From NCBI GenBank assembly GCA_965284565.1, contig OZ260100.1, forward strand, positions 2,170,001 to 2,234,000: a stretch of DNA of 64,000 nt. Reading direction: 5' to 3'. Position numbers and translations under genes: made by a program. Below, one piece after another: positions 51,042 to 60,050 of this stretch (position 1 is the first letter of the stretch; every line of letters begins with the position of its first letter). This DNA comes from BRH-c54 sp965284565. GTDB lineage: Bacteria > Bacteroidota > Bacteroidia > Flavobacteriales_E > Vicingaceae. A model generated the notes under the pieces. It was not told where the DNA came from. It saw nothing but the letters and a program-made list of their open reading frames with translations, and searched no databases.

Positions 51042-53138
51042 ATGAAAAAATTAAGCATATATATATTATCATTAACAATGATTACTGGTGCTTTTGCACA
51101 GAAATTAGACAGAAGTAAGGTTCCTGCTCCTGCTCCAGCACCAAAAATTAATTTAAGTCAACCAGCAACATTTACTTTACCAAACGGATTAAAAGTATTT
51201 GTGGTAGAAAATCATAAATTACCTAAAGTGGCCTTTTCATTAAACTTAGATGTTGATCCTGTTTTGGAAGGAGAAATGAAAGGTTATGTTGATATTACAG
51301 GACAGTTATTAGAAAGAGGTACGACCAACAGAACCAAACAACAATTAGATGAAGAGGTAGATTTTATTGGTGCTACATTAAGCACTTCTGCAAATGGTGT
51401 TTATGCTTCTTCATTAAAAAAACATCAAGCTAAAATTTTAGAGATTCTTTCTGATGTGGTGTTAAATTCAGATTTTAAACAAGAAGAATTAGATAAACTA
51501 AAAAAGCAAACCATTTCAGGAATAGAATCATCTAAAGATGATCCGGATGCTATTGCAGCAAATGTTAGATCAGTATTGGTTTACGGTAAAAAACATCCTT
51601 ACGGAGAAATTACAACAGAAGAAACAGTTGAAAAAGTTACTTTAGAAGCTTGTAAAAATTACTACAAAACTTATTTCAGACCAAATGTTTCTTACTTAGC
51701 AGTTGTTGGAGATGTAAGCGTAAAAGAAATTCAACCATTAATTGAAAAGTATTTTTCTGCATGGGAAAAAGCTGATGTGCCAGTAAATAAATACAAAATG
51801 CCTACATCACCAAAACAAACAGAAGTAGCTTTTGTTCATAAGGAAGGAGCTTCTCAGTCAGTAATTAACATTACATATCCTGTAAATCTTAAAAAAAGTA
51901 ATCCAGATGTTGTTAAAACAAGAATTCTTAATTCTATTTTAGGAGGAAGTGCTACAGCAAGGTTATTTATGAACTTAAGAGAGAAGCATGGTTATACTTA
52001 TGGTGCTTACTCTAGTTTAAGCGCAGATGAATTAGTAGGTTATTTTAATGCTAATGCTAAAGTGAGAAATGATGTTACCGATAGTGCTTTAACTCAATTT
52101 ATGGTAGAGTTAAATAGAATTGCTGATGAAAAAGTTTCTGCTGAAGAGTTGCAAGGAATGAAAAACTACGCATCAGGAATTTTTGCATATACTTTACAAG
52201 ACCCGCAGACAATTGCTCGTTTCGCTATAGAAACTGAAAAATATAAACTTCCAGTAGATTATTACGCTACTTATATGGAGCAAATTGCTGCAGTAACTAT
52301 TGATGATGTTAAAGAAATGGCAGAGAAATATATCACTCCAAACAATGCTATTATCTTAGTAGTTGGAAACAAAAAAATTGCTGATAAACTTGTAGAGTTT
52401 GATGCTAATCAGAAAATTAATTATTATGATATTTATGGAAACGATTATGTTGAAGCTTTAAAACCTGCACCAGAAGGTGTAACTGCTGAAACAGTTATGA
52501 ATAAATATATAGAAGCAAAATATGGCTTGCCTAAAGGAAAAAAATTAGACAAAAAATTAAAGAAAATTAAAGACATTACCGTAAGAATGGATGCTACTAT
52601 TCAAGGACAATCTATTAATGTTACTCGTTACCAAAAAGCACCAAATAAGTTTGCGAATGCAATTACTATGGGAACAATGGTAGTTCAAAAACAATCATTT
52701 AATGGAACAACAGGAAAAGCTTCTGGTATGCAAGGTAATAAAGATATTACAGGAGATAATTTAGAGGATTTAAAATTAAGTTCTATTATGTTTTTGGATG
52801 CTAAATATGCTGACCATGGAATTACTTATGAATTGTTAGGTATTGAACCAATTAATGGTGAGGATGCTTATAAAATGGTTCAAACTAAACCAAATGGAGA
52901 TACAGAAACGGAATGGTTTAATGTAGCTTCAGGTTTAAAAGTAAAATCTATGTCTGTTCAAGAAAATGACGAAATGCCAGAACCAATTACAATTGTTTCA
53001 GAGCTATCTAACTACAAAGAAGTAAATGGAATTATGTTTGCTCATAAAACCAAACAAGCTTTTGGTCCACAAACTCTAGACATGACGGTAACAGCTATTG
53101 AAATAAACACTAAATTAGGTGATGAAGTTTTTGAATAA
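51042..53138 (+). CDS. M16 family protein without zinc motif, partner subunit
   Basis: The 698-residue protein has a signal peptide (hydrophobic 4-18, cleavage near GAFAQ). Two M16 domains span about 35-460. In the position of HxxEH the sequence is DITGQLLERGTTNRTKQQ, so no zinc site is present. The C-terminal domain retains LREKHGYTYGAYSSLSADEL (310-329), the substrate-binding R/Y segment. A further domain (about 490-698) with QGNKDITGDNLEDLKLSSIM has no assigned family. It is probably the non-catalytic half of a heterodimeric peptidase with the upstream protein. Confidence 0.91.
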   Translation: MKKLSIYILSLTMITGAFAQKLDRSKVPAPAPAPKINLSQPATFTLPNGLKVFVVENHKLPKVAFSLNLDVDPVLEGEMKGYVDITGQLLERGTTNRTKQQLDEEVDFIGATLSTSANGVYASSLKKHQAKILEILSDVVLNSDFKQEELDKLKKQTISGIESSKDDPDAIAANVRSVLVYGKKHPYGEITTEETVEKVTLEACKNYYKTYFRPNVSYLAVVGDVSVKEIQPLIEKYFSAWEKADVPVNKYKMPTSPKQTEVAFVHKEGASQSVINITYPVNLKKSNPDVVKTRILNSILGGSATARLFMNLREKHGYTYGAYSSLSADELVGYFNANAKVRNDVTDSALTQFMVELNRIADEKVSAEELQGMKNYASGIFAYTLQDPQTIARFAIETEKYKLPVDYYATYMEQIAAVTIDDVKEMAEKYITPNNAIILVVGNKKIADKLVEFDANQKINYYDIYGNDYVEALKPAPEGVTAETVMNKYIEAKYGLPKGKKLDKKLKKIKDITVRMDATIQGQSINVTRYQKAPNKFANAITMGTMVVQKQSFNGTTGKASGMQGNKDITGDNLEDLKLSSIMFLDAKYADHGITYELLGIEPINGEDAYKMVQTKPNGDTETEWFNVASGLKVKSMSVQENDEMPEPITIVSELSNYKEVNGIMFAHKTKQAFGPQTLDMTVTAIEINTKLGDEVFE

Positions 53139-53167
53139 TAAATAATACAATTAATATAAAATAGTAT

Positions 53168-53198
53168 AAAAATTCCCATAATTTTATGGGAATTTTTT
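53168..53198 (+). terminator. Rho-independent terminator after the M16 operon
   Basis: AAAATTCCCATA pairs with TATGGGAATTTT (53185-53196), followed by T residues, 30 bases after the second M16 stop. Confidence 0.85.
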
Positions 53199-53220
53199 AT
53201 GTCTATTAAAGTAAATTTTA

Positions 53221-53874
53221 ATGCAAATTTCAAGAAGGAAGGTTGTAGGGTTTTTTATTATAAGTGTTGTTGCTTTAGTGTTATTAGTAATCTTTAGTAA
53301 TGTTGTAATTATCAATTCTACAAAAGCTGCTATTCATAATAAGGTAGAAGGTTTTCCTGAGGATTACCCAGTAGCTTTGTTGCTTGGTACTAGCGAATAC
53401 ACTATTAAAGGAAGAACAAACTTGTTTTTTAAATACCGTATTGAAGCTGCCGCAGCACTTTATCATAATAAAAAAGTAAAACACATTATTGTAAGTGGTG
53501 ATAATAGTTTGTTGGAATACAATGAGCCTCGACAAATGTTTAAAGCTTTAGTAAAGTTAGGTGTTCCAGATAGTGCTATTACCTTAGATTTTGCAGGCTT
53601 CAGAACTTTAGATTCTGTAGTTAGATGTAAAGAAGTTTTCGGACAAAATAATTTTGTAATCATCTCCCAGCGTTTTCATGTAGAAAGAGCCTTGTTTATT
53701 GCTAACAAGTTTCATATTAATGCAATTGCATATGCTGCACAAAATCCACCTGAAAAATATGCTTTTAAAACCCAATTAAGAGAATATTTGGCTAAGACAC
53801 TTGCGGTAATAGATGTATATATTCTTAACACCAAACCTAAATTTTTAGGAGAAAAAGAAAATGTTTCTTTTTAA
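53221..53874 (+). CDS. SanA/ElyC-like DUF218 membrane protein
   Basis: The 217-residue protein has one N-terminal membrane segment (about 9-28) and a DUF218 domain: YPVALLLGTSEYTIKGRTNLFFKYRIEAAAALY across 48-80, KHIIVSGDNS near 86, EPRQMFKALVKLGVPDSAITLDFAGFRTLDSV near 102-133, and FVIISQRFHVERALFIANKF near 144. This matches SanA-type proteins, which affect envelope permeability and vancomycin resistance at high temperature in Escherichia coli. The biochemical activity is not known. Confidence 0.88.
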   Translation: MQISRRKVVGFFIISVVALVLLVIFSNVVIINSTKAAIHNKVEGFPEDYPVALLLGTSEYTIKGRTNLFFKYRIEAAAALYHNKKVKHIIVSGDNSLLEYNEPRQMFKALVKLGVPDSAITLDFAGFRTLDSVVRCKEVFGQNNFVIISQRFHVERALFIANKFHINAIAYAAQNPPEKYAFKTQLREYLAKTLAVIDVYILNTKPKFLGEKENVSF

Positions 53875-53877
53875 GAA

Positions 53878-54663
53878 TTAATATCTTAAAACAAAATTTT
53901 CCTTACTTAAATCAGTGTTAAACAACACAATTCCAAATGCAAAAACATCAATTGTAGTGGTTACTTTTGGATGTGATTTAATTTCTTTCCAAGCAGTTTT
54001 CATTCCATCCGACCAATAAATATCATCAAAAATAAAAACACTTTTTTCTGAAGCTTTTTCAATACACATATTAAAATAGGAGAGGGTAGCAGCTTTTGTA
54101 TGGTTACCATCAAAATAAACAAAATCTAGCGTTTCATGTTGAGAAACGATAGTTGGTAAAGCATTTTCAAAACTATCATTGTAAATTTTTATGTTGTTGT
54201 AGCCTATTTTTTTAAAATTTATTTTCGCAATTTTAGTGATGTTAGGACAACCCTCAATGGTGTGTACTGTACATTTTGAGTTGTGAGCAGTTAAGTACAT
54301 TGTACTAATTCCAACCGATGTGCCTATTTCTATAATGGATGTTGGCTTAAATCTATTGGCTAACCGAAATAATAATTGTCCGTATTTTGGTGGTTTAGAA
54401 GAAAATTTTGTGATGTTTGCAATCCTTCTTTCTGATGAGGCATGAACTTTTGAACCCGCTCCCAAATCAGTTACCTTAATTTTTTGTTTACTCAGCAATA
54501 ACATTGCTCTTATAGATTCAATATCATCGAAACAATAATATTTTTGATCATCTTTAATAATCTGAGTATAGAGCTCAAAAACAAATGGAGACTGAATACC
54601 ATGCTCATTCTTAGATTTTAAGAGAAAGCCAAGGTAGTTGAAAAGCAACTTCAGTTTGTTCAT
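53878..54663 (-). CDS. Class I SAM-dependent O-methyltransferase-like protein
   Basis: The 261-residue protein has motif I SIIEIGTSVGISTMYLTAHNSKCTVHTIEGC (109-139) and DFVYFDGNHTKAATLSYF near 180, the pattern of catechol-type O-methyltransferases (Methyltransf_24). The conserved N-terminal FLLKSKNEHGIQSPFVFELY is characteristic of a Bacteroidota-specific group. It converges on the SanA-like gene with a 3-base gap. Substrate unknown. Confidence 0.88.
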   Translation of the reverse strand: MNKLKLLFNYLGFLLKSKNEHGIQSPFVFELYTQIIKDDQKYYCFDDIESIRAMLLLSKQKIKVTDLGAGSKVHASSERRIANITKFSSKPPKYGQLLFRLANRFKPTSIIEIGTSVGISTMYLTAHNSKCTVHTIEGCPNITKIAKINFKKIGYNNIKIYNDSFENALPTIVSQHETLDFVYFDGNHTKAATLSYFNMCIEKASEKSVFIFDDIYWSDGMKTAWKEIKSHPKVTTTIDVFAFGIVLFNTDLSKENFVLRY

Positions 54664-54890
54664 GCTTCAAAATTATAAAATATCTATTGGTAACAATAGT
54701 TTTGAGTAATAAAATCTGTTTTTATGATTTACAAAATAGAGTTTGGCTAAATGTGAGCGTAAAATAGTAGAGCGATTAAAAATAAATTCATAGATTTGTA
54801 TAGTAGGGTGTTTGAAATTAAAATACTAATAATCAGTTGTTTAATATTAATAAGGTTTGAGCTTCAAAGCTTGAACATTAAACTTAAAAT

Positions 54891-55607
54891 ATGAATATTG
54901 CAATAATAGGCTACGGCAAAATGGGACAAGTAATTGAAAGAATTGCTTTAGAAAGAGGGCATCAAGTAACTTTAAAAATTACGGTGGACAATGCAGCAGA
55001 TTTAAACCCCGAAAATTTAAAAGAAGTAGATGTAGCTATTGAGTTTACTACTCCCGAGAATGCAGTAAAGTCTATTTCTACTTGTTTAGAAAATAATGTG
55101 CCTATTGTGGTTGGAACGACAGGTTGGTATCATCAATTTGATGCGGTAAAAGAAAAGTGTTCTCAACACCAAGGAACATTATTATATGCCACTAATTGCA
55201 GTGTGGGTGTTAATTTGTTTTTTAAACTGAATGAGCAGTTAGCAAAACTGATGAATAATCACTCGGATTATGAAGTGAAAATGGACGAAGTGCACCATAC
55301 GCAAAAATTAGATATTCCTAGTGGTACGGCAATAACCTTAGCAGAAGGTATTATTACTAATTTGGGTGCTAAAACAAAGTGGGGAATACAACCATCAGCA
55401 GATAAAAGTGAGTTGTTTATTGAAGCTCACAGAATTGAAAATGTTCCCGGAACCCATCAAGTAACTTATTCCTCTGCTATAGATGATATTGAAATAAAAC
55501 ATACTGCTCATAACAGAGAAGGTTTTGCTCAAGGAGCTGTAATTGCAGCTGAATTTATTCATAATAAGAAAGGAATATATACGATGCAGGACGCGTTATT
55601 TGGTTAA
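54891..55607 (+). CDS. dapB: 4-hydroxy-tetrahydrodipicolinate reductase
   Basis: The 238-residue enzyme reduces hydroxy-tetrahydrodipicolinate in lysine and diaminopimelate synthesis, needed for peptidoglycan. The nucleotide loop is IAIIGYGKMGQVIERIALERGH (3-24). VAIEFTTPENAV, PIVVGTTGWY, ATNCSVGVNLFFKL and the catalytic segment VKMDEVHHTQKLDIPSGTAITLAE (128-151) follow. The length is at the short end, as usual in Bacteroidota. TAGATTTG upstream resembles a -7 box, without a clear -33 match. A MITE-like element begins 3 bases after the stop. Confidence 0.96.
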   Translation: MNIAIIGYGKMGQVIERIALERGHQVTLKITVDNAADLNPENLKEVDVAIEFTTPENAVKSISTCLENNVPIVVGTTGWYHQFDAVKEKCSQHQGTLLYATNCSVGVNLFFKLNEQLAKLMNNHSDYEVKMDEVHHTQKLDIPSGTAITLAEGIITNLGAKTKWGIQPSADKSELFIEAHRIENVPGTHQVTYSSAIDDIEIKHTAHNREGFAQGAVIAAEFIHNKKGIYTMQDALFG

Positions 55608-55609
55608 CG

Positions 55610-55833
55610 TCTGTCTATAATGTCCGATTTTATCGTTACTCTTGTTTTAAAAAATCAGTCATTTACGAAAGTAAACTCCTGAATTTCAAAACTGCGAAAG
55701 CCTCGAATACCGAAAAAACAAGAATTTTTAATTCTTTATTTTTTCGAGCATTCTCGAAATATTAATTTTTCAAAGAAAAATATATTTCGGAACTTCGAAT
55801 ATTATAATTCAGACGCTCTACTTTACAGACAGA
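55610..55833. mobile_element. MITE-like element (224 bp) with 14-bp terminal inverted repeats
   Basis: The left end TCTGTCTATAATGT (55610-55623) and the right end ACTTTACAGACAGA (55820-55833) are inverted repeats with 12 of 14 matches. A perfect hairpin TTTCGAG-CATT-CTCGAAA is inside (55742-55759). No protein-coding frame fills the element. It starts 3 bases after the dapB stop. No clear target duplication is seen. The repeats are seen; mobility is inferred. Confidence 0.55.
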
Positions 55834-55883
55834 TAAATAAAACAACTGATAAACTCATAACCCTATAAACGCTTAAACTAATC

Positions 55884-56180
55884 ATGACTCCAAATGAAAA
55901 AGAAAAAATAAAAGCTTTAATTCAAAAGTATAACCCCATACTTAAAGAGTCTATTGAAATCGCTTTGATGGAAGATTTGTTTAACCTGATTATTGTCAAC
56001 AGAGATGATACAGATTTTGAGTTGAAAGAGTTGTTAAAGGATAAAAAACAACTTAAAAAGTTTGTGATGAAAGAATTTATTCAGCTGAATAATAAGTTGC
56101 TTACCTCCGAGTTAAAACACATGGAAGAGCCTAAATTTAAACTTACCAAAAGAGATAGACAAATTAATTTGAAGTTTTAA
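55884..56180 (+). CDS. Hypothetical protein (98 residues), helical and charged
   Basis: The product is almost all helix-prone and charged: MTPNEKEKIKALIQKYNPIL at the start, LMEDLFNLIIVNRDDTDFELKELLKDKKQ in the middle, ending KLTKRDRQINLKF. It has no signal peptide or membrane segment. I do not recognise the family. The good ATG, coding-like composition and the absence of a competing frame support it as real. It is flanked by the MITE-like element and REP-like element D. Confidence 0.65.
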   Translation: MTPNEKEKIKALIQKYNPILKESIEIALMEDLFNLIIVNRDDTDFELKELLKDKKQLKKFVMKEFIQLNNKLLTSELKHMEEPKFKLTKRDRQINLKF

Positions 56181-56190
56181 GGTTGTCAAT

Positions 56191-56260
56191 TGTCATTTCA
56201 AATGAAACTTAGTAAAATGACCATAAATAAACTAAATTTCAGTAAAGCTAAACTTATTTT
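56191..56260 (+). repeat. REP-like element D
   Basis: It opens with TGTCATTTCAAATGAAAC and shares AAACTTAGTAAAATG and AGTAAAGCTAAA with element A (44062-44152). The start and order of shared segments match, so it is a diverged copy of the same family. The 235-base gap 56181-56415 has no gene. Confidence 0.55.
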
Positions 56261-56415
56261 CTCCTTGTTATCCTCATCCCATTCTTTTTTAAATTAATTA
56301 ATTGTTGCAGATTTGCAGTTTCGACTTTGTTTTCCAGTACTGTTTATATCTGTAAGAAAAAAATTACTCGAAATTACATAGGAAGAAAGCTGATTTGCTA
56401 ATGGTATATATTCAA

Positions 56416-58530
56416 CTATTTAAAATTAACAGGCTTCATATCTAAATTATAAAAAACAAAAGACCATATATCTGTCCACTCTTGTATTAATTTAGCCTTA
56501 GATTTTCCTGCTCCGTGTCCGCCTTGGGTGTCAATTCTAATAAGTGTTGGATTTTTTCCAGCATTTGCTTGTTGAAGTGTAGCGCCAAACTTAAAAGAAT
56601 GAGCAGGAACAACCCTATCATCATGGTCGCCAGTAATAATAATAGTAGCAGGATATTCTGCTTTTTTAAGGTTGTGTAATGGCGAGTATTTGTACAAATA
56701 GTGAAATTGTTCTTCGTCTTCACTGCTACCATATTCCACCGCCCAAGCCCAGCCGATAGTAAACTCGTGGTAACGCAGCATGTCTAACACACCAACCATA
56801 GGAATAGCTACTTTTGCAATGTCAGGTTGTTGAGTCATTACAGCACCAATTAGCAATCCGCCATTGGAACGTCCATGTATGGCTAGTTTTTCTGTTGAGG
56901 TATATTCTTTATTCTTTAAGAAGTTGGCAGCAGCAATAAAATCATCAAAAACATTTTGTTTGTTTTCCAACATACCTGCTTTGTGCCATTCTTCGCCATA
57001 CTCGCTACCACCTCTAATATTGGCAACAGCATAAATACCTCCATTTTGCATAAATACCGCTTTGCTTACATCAAAAGTTGGTTTTACACTAATGTTAAAT
57101 CCGCCATAAGCATAAAGCATACAAGGATTTTTACCATTTAATTCAATATCTTTTTTATGCGAAATAAACATAGGGATTTTTGTACCGTCTTTACTTTCGT
57201 AAAAAACTTGTTTGGTAACATATTCCTCGGTTTTAAAATCAACTTTAGGTTCAAAATAGAGGTCTGTTTGCACTTCATCTAAATTTATTTGATAGATTTT
57301 TGAAGGTGAAATGTAACTGCTAAAAGTAAAGTAGGCAGTAGCTTGAGTTCTTTTTCCACTTACTCTTCCAGCAATACCAATACCAGGTAAATCTAATTCT
57401 TTTAATAATTCACCATCAAAAGAATATACTTCTATTTTCGATTGAACATCTTTAAGATAATTTACAAATATTTTATCTCCAGCAATACTTATATTTTCAA
57501 TAACATATTCTTTTTCAGGAATAAGTTCTTCCCATTGTTCTGGTGCGGATTGTCCTATACTAGTGAATACAATTTTTTTGTTGGGAGCATTGTAATTGGT
57601 AATAAAAAATAGTTTATCTTCTTCATTGCCAATAAAGCTTGTTTCGTTATCAAAATTTTCGATAAACTGAATAAATTCACTTGTTGGTTCTTCTAAGTTT
57701 TTGACAAATAAAATATTGCCACTTGTTCCTTCCGAAGCACTAACAATTAAAAACTTTTCATCTTCGGAAATCCTAGCACCAAAGTTTCGGGTAGGATTTT
57801 CTTTACTTTCAAAAATAATTTTATCTTTCTTTTGTTCAGTACCTAATTCATGGTAATACACTTTATGAAATTCATTTTTGGCAGCTAATTCTTTCCCTGA
57901 TTTAGGCGGTGCATAACCGCTGTAATAAAAACCGTTTTTATGCCAAGAGACTCCCGAAAATTTTACCCATTGAATATGGTCGGAAAGTAGTTTTTTAGTG
58001 GCAATTTCCATTACCCTAATGGATGTCCAATCTGAACCCGATTTAGAAATGCCATAAGCTAAATATTTTTCATCTTTAGAAACACTAGTAAATTTAACCG
58101 CCACAGAACCATTTTCTGATAAAGTGTTGGGGTCGAGTAAAACTTCCTCAACATCAGATTCTTTTCTTAAAATATAATAAACACTATGGTTTTGTTTTCC
58201 ATTGTTTTTGGTGAAAATAGTAAAATTCTTGTAATGACTGGGGATTCCTTTTGTTTCATAATCCCATAAGCTAGTAAGTTGTTTGTGGATATATTTTCTA
58301 TAAGGTATTTCAGATAAATATATTTCAGTAGTTTTATTTTGAAGATTTACCCAATTTATGGTTTCTTCGCTATTATCATCTTCTAGCCACCTGTATGGAT
58401 CTTTTACTAGCATGCCAAAGTAATCTTCTTCAACTTCATCAGTTCTAGTTTCAGGATAATCAATTTTTTGTTGGGCAAATACGTTGAGCAAACAAAATTC
58501 GGCTATAAGCAAGATAAATAGATATTTCAT
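56416..58530 (-). CDS. Prolyl oligopeptidase (S9A family), secreted
   Basis: The 704-residue serine peptidase has a signal peptide (hydrophobic 3-18, cleavage near FAQQ). An N-terminal seven-bladed propeller (about 75-415) is preceded by DPYRWLEDDNSEETINWVNLQN (46-67), typical of the family. The C-terminal hydrolase domain has the nucleophile in AIHGRSNGGLLIGAVMTQQPD near 548, the Asp in ITGDHDDRVVPAHSFK and the His in TQGGHGAGKSKAK. Export indicates periplasmic breakdown of proline-containing peptides. No operon partner is visible. Confidence 0.95.
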   Translation of the reverse strand: MKYLFILLIAEFCLLNVFAQQKIDYPETRTDEVEEDYFGMLVKDPYRWLEDDNSEETINWVNLQNKTTEIYLSEIPYRKYIHKQLTSLWDYETKGIPSHYKNFTIFTKNNGKQNHSVYYILRKESDVEEVLLDPNTLSENGSVAVKFTSVSKDEKYLAYGISKSGSDWTSIRVMEIATKKLLSDHIQWVKFSGVSWHKNGFYYSGYAPPKSGKELAAKNEFHKVYYHELGTEQKKDKIIFESKENPTRNFGARISEDEKFLIVSASEGTSGNILFVKNLEEPTSEFIQFIENFDNETSFIGNEEDKLFFITNYNAPNKKIVFTSIGQSAPEQWEELIPEKEYVIENISIAGDKIFVNYLKDVQSKIEVYSFDGELLKELDLPGIGIAGRVSGKRTQATAYFTFSSYISPSKIYQINLDEVQTDLYFEPKVDFKTEEYVTKQVFYESKDGTKIPMFISHKKDIELNGKNPCMLYAYGGFNISVKPTFDVSKAVFMQNGGIYAVANIRGGSEYGEEWHKAGMLENKQNVFDDFIAAANFLKNKEYTSTEKLAIHGRSNGGLLIGAVMTQQPDIAKVAIPMVGVLDMLRYHEFTIGWAWAVEYGSSEDEEQFHYLYKYSPLHNLKKAEYPATIIITGDHDDRVVPAHSFKFGATLQQANAGKNPTLIRIDTQGGHGAGKSKAKLIQEWTDIWSFVFYNLDMKPVNFK

Positions 58531-58748
58531 TTTTTTTATTTAAGAGGTAAAGTTACTCAAAAATGTGTTTATTTTATTTTGGAGGCGATTAACGATTAAA
58601 TTACATCGACCTTAATTTATGTTTTTTCTCAATTCTAATTTACTTAAAAAGGCTAGTTTTCTTTGTTAAGTTTTTTTGCTATGATTAGTAATTGCGCAAT
58701 AGAAACTATTGTTGTATATATGGGGTTCATGATTTCTTCTAAGAAGCG

Positions 58749-59969
58749 CTATAGCAGGTATTTCAGGATGATTCCAGTTAATAGCCATAAATAGCTTGCA
58801 ATAGCAGCCCATTTCAATCCTTTTTCAAGCATAGGACTTTTTGGTGCCATCTCTTTATGGTGTTTTACATTTTTTCCTTTGAAGAATCCTAAATATATTA
58901 GAACTCCTGATAATGCAAAAAAGGCAAGGTTTAAAAAGAAGGTATAATCTAACTTAAAATGTTCTTTTTCAGTTATGCTTGTTGTGGTTGGTTCAGGTAT
59001 AATGTTTAGTAAGTCAAATCCATAATGTAACAAAATTGAAGTAGTAGAAAGTGAGGTAAGTAATAAAAATAATATAAATAGAGACATTCTCCAACCATAA
59101 TACTTGGCATTGATACGTAAAACAGGAAATACTACAAGGTCACTAAATATGAAAGCCATCACTCCTGCAAAGCTTACTCCTTTCCCAAAAAGGAGTGCAG
59201 CAAGCGGAATATTACCCATTGAGCCAATAAATGTTAGAAATGCAGCTGCAGGTCCGACAATAACATGTTCAAGTAATGTTAAAAAATTAAATGAGTGCTG
59301 ACCATTGCCAGTATTAATGAAAAGTGTTTGAAAGAATGAGTCTGGTACAAAAGCAGCTACAATACCCGCTATTGTGAAGCCTACTGTGACATCTTTCCAA
59401 ACCATTTTCCACTCCATGGCATATTGTTTTCCAACTTTAGCCCAATTCTCAGTAGATTTTATTTTTTCATTTAAAGGTTTTTGTGCATGATGACCTTCAT
59501 CTTTGGTTTCATTTAGCCTGTTTCGAGCATTTTTTATTAGTCTATGTGGTTTGATGATTCGAATAAGAAGCCAACTAATTAGAATGAGCAAAATTCCGCC
59601 AATATATTCTCCAACAACAAACTGCCAGCCTAAAAAGATTGAAATAATAATTCCTAGTTCTATAACAAGATTTGTTGAAGCTAGTAAAAAGGCTATAGAT
59701 GAAACGAAACTCGCTCCTTTTTGAAATAATGATTTTGAAGTGGCTAGGGCTGAAAAACTACAAGAGCTACTTATAAATCCAAAGAAAGTACCCAGTAGGA
59801 CACTCTTCCCATCTTTATTGCCCATTACTTTTTGCATTCGTTTTTCAGTAATGAAAATCTGTATCATTGAACTGACAACATAACCCAAAACAAAAGCCCA
59901 CATAGCCATCCAGAAAAATCCTAGACTAGTATATGCTGCTTCAGCCCATTGTTGTAAAAATTCGTCCAT
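58749..59969 (-). CDS. ArsP/YraQ-type permease
   Basis: The 406-residue membrane protein has about 8-10 membrane segments. The family core is FFGFISSSCSFSALATSKSLFQKGASFVSSIAFLLASTNLVIELGIIISIFLGW over about 62-115, repeated in inverted form later as LLEHVIVGPAAAFLTFIGSMGNIPLAALLFGKGVSFAGVMAFIFSDLV (234-281). This is the two-fold pattern of permease family PF03773, which includes ArsP (organoarsenical efflux) and YraQ. The substrate is not known. No arsenic genes are adjacent. Confidence 0.87.
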   Translation of the reverse strand: MDEFLQQWAEAAYTSLGFFWMAMWAFVLGYVVSSMIQIFITEKRMQKVMGNKDGKSVLLGTFFGFISSSCSFSALATSKSLFQKGASFVSSIAFLLASTNLVIELGIIISIFLGWQFVVGEYIGGILLILISWLLIRIIKPHRLIKNARNRLNETKDEGHHAQKPLNEKIKSTENWAKVGKQYAMEWKMVWKDVTVGFTIAGIVAAFVPDSFFQTLFINTGNGQHSFNFLTLLEHVIVGPAAAFLTFIGSMGNIPLAALLFGKGVSFAGVMAFIFSDLVVFPVLRINAKYYGWRMSLFILFLLLTSLSTTSILLHYGFDLLNIIPEPTTTSITEKEHFKLDYTFFLNLAFFALSGVLIYLGFFKGKNVKHHKEMAPKSPMLEKGLKWAAIASYLWLLTGIILKYLL

Positions 59970-60050
59970 TTAATTTTCACTTGTCTTTAAGATGTTTTTA
60001 CATATGTCTCAATTTATATAAATCTTATTAGAAAACTACCGAATGGATTG

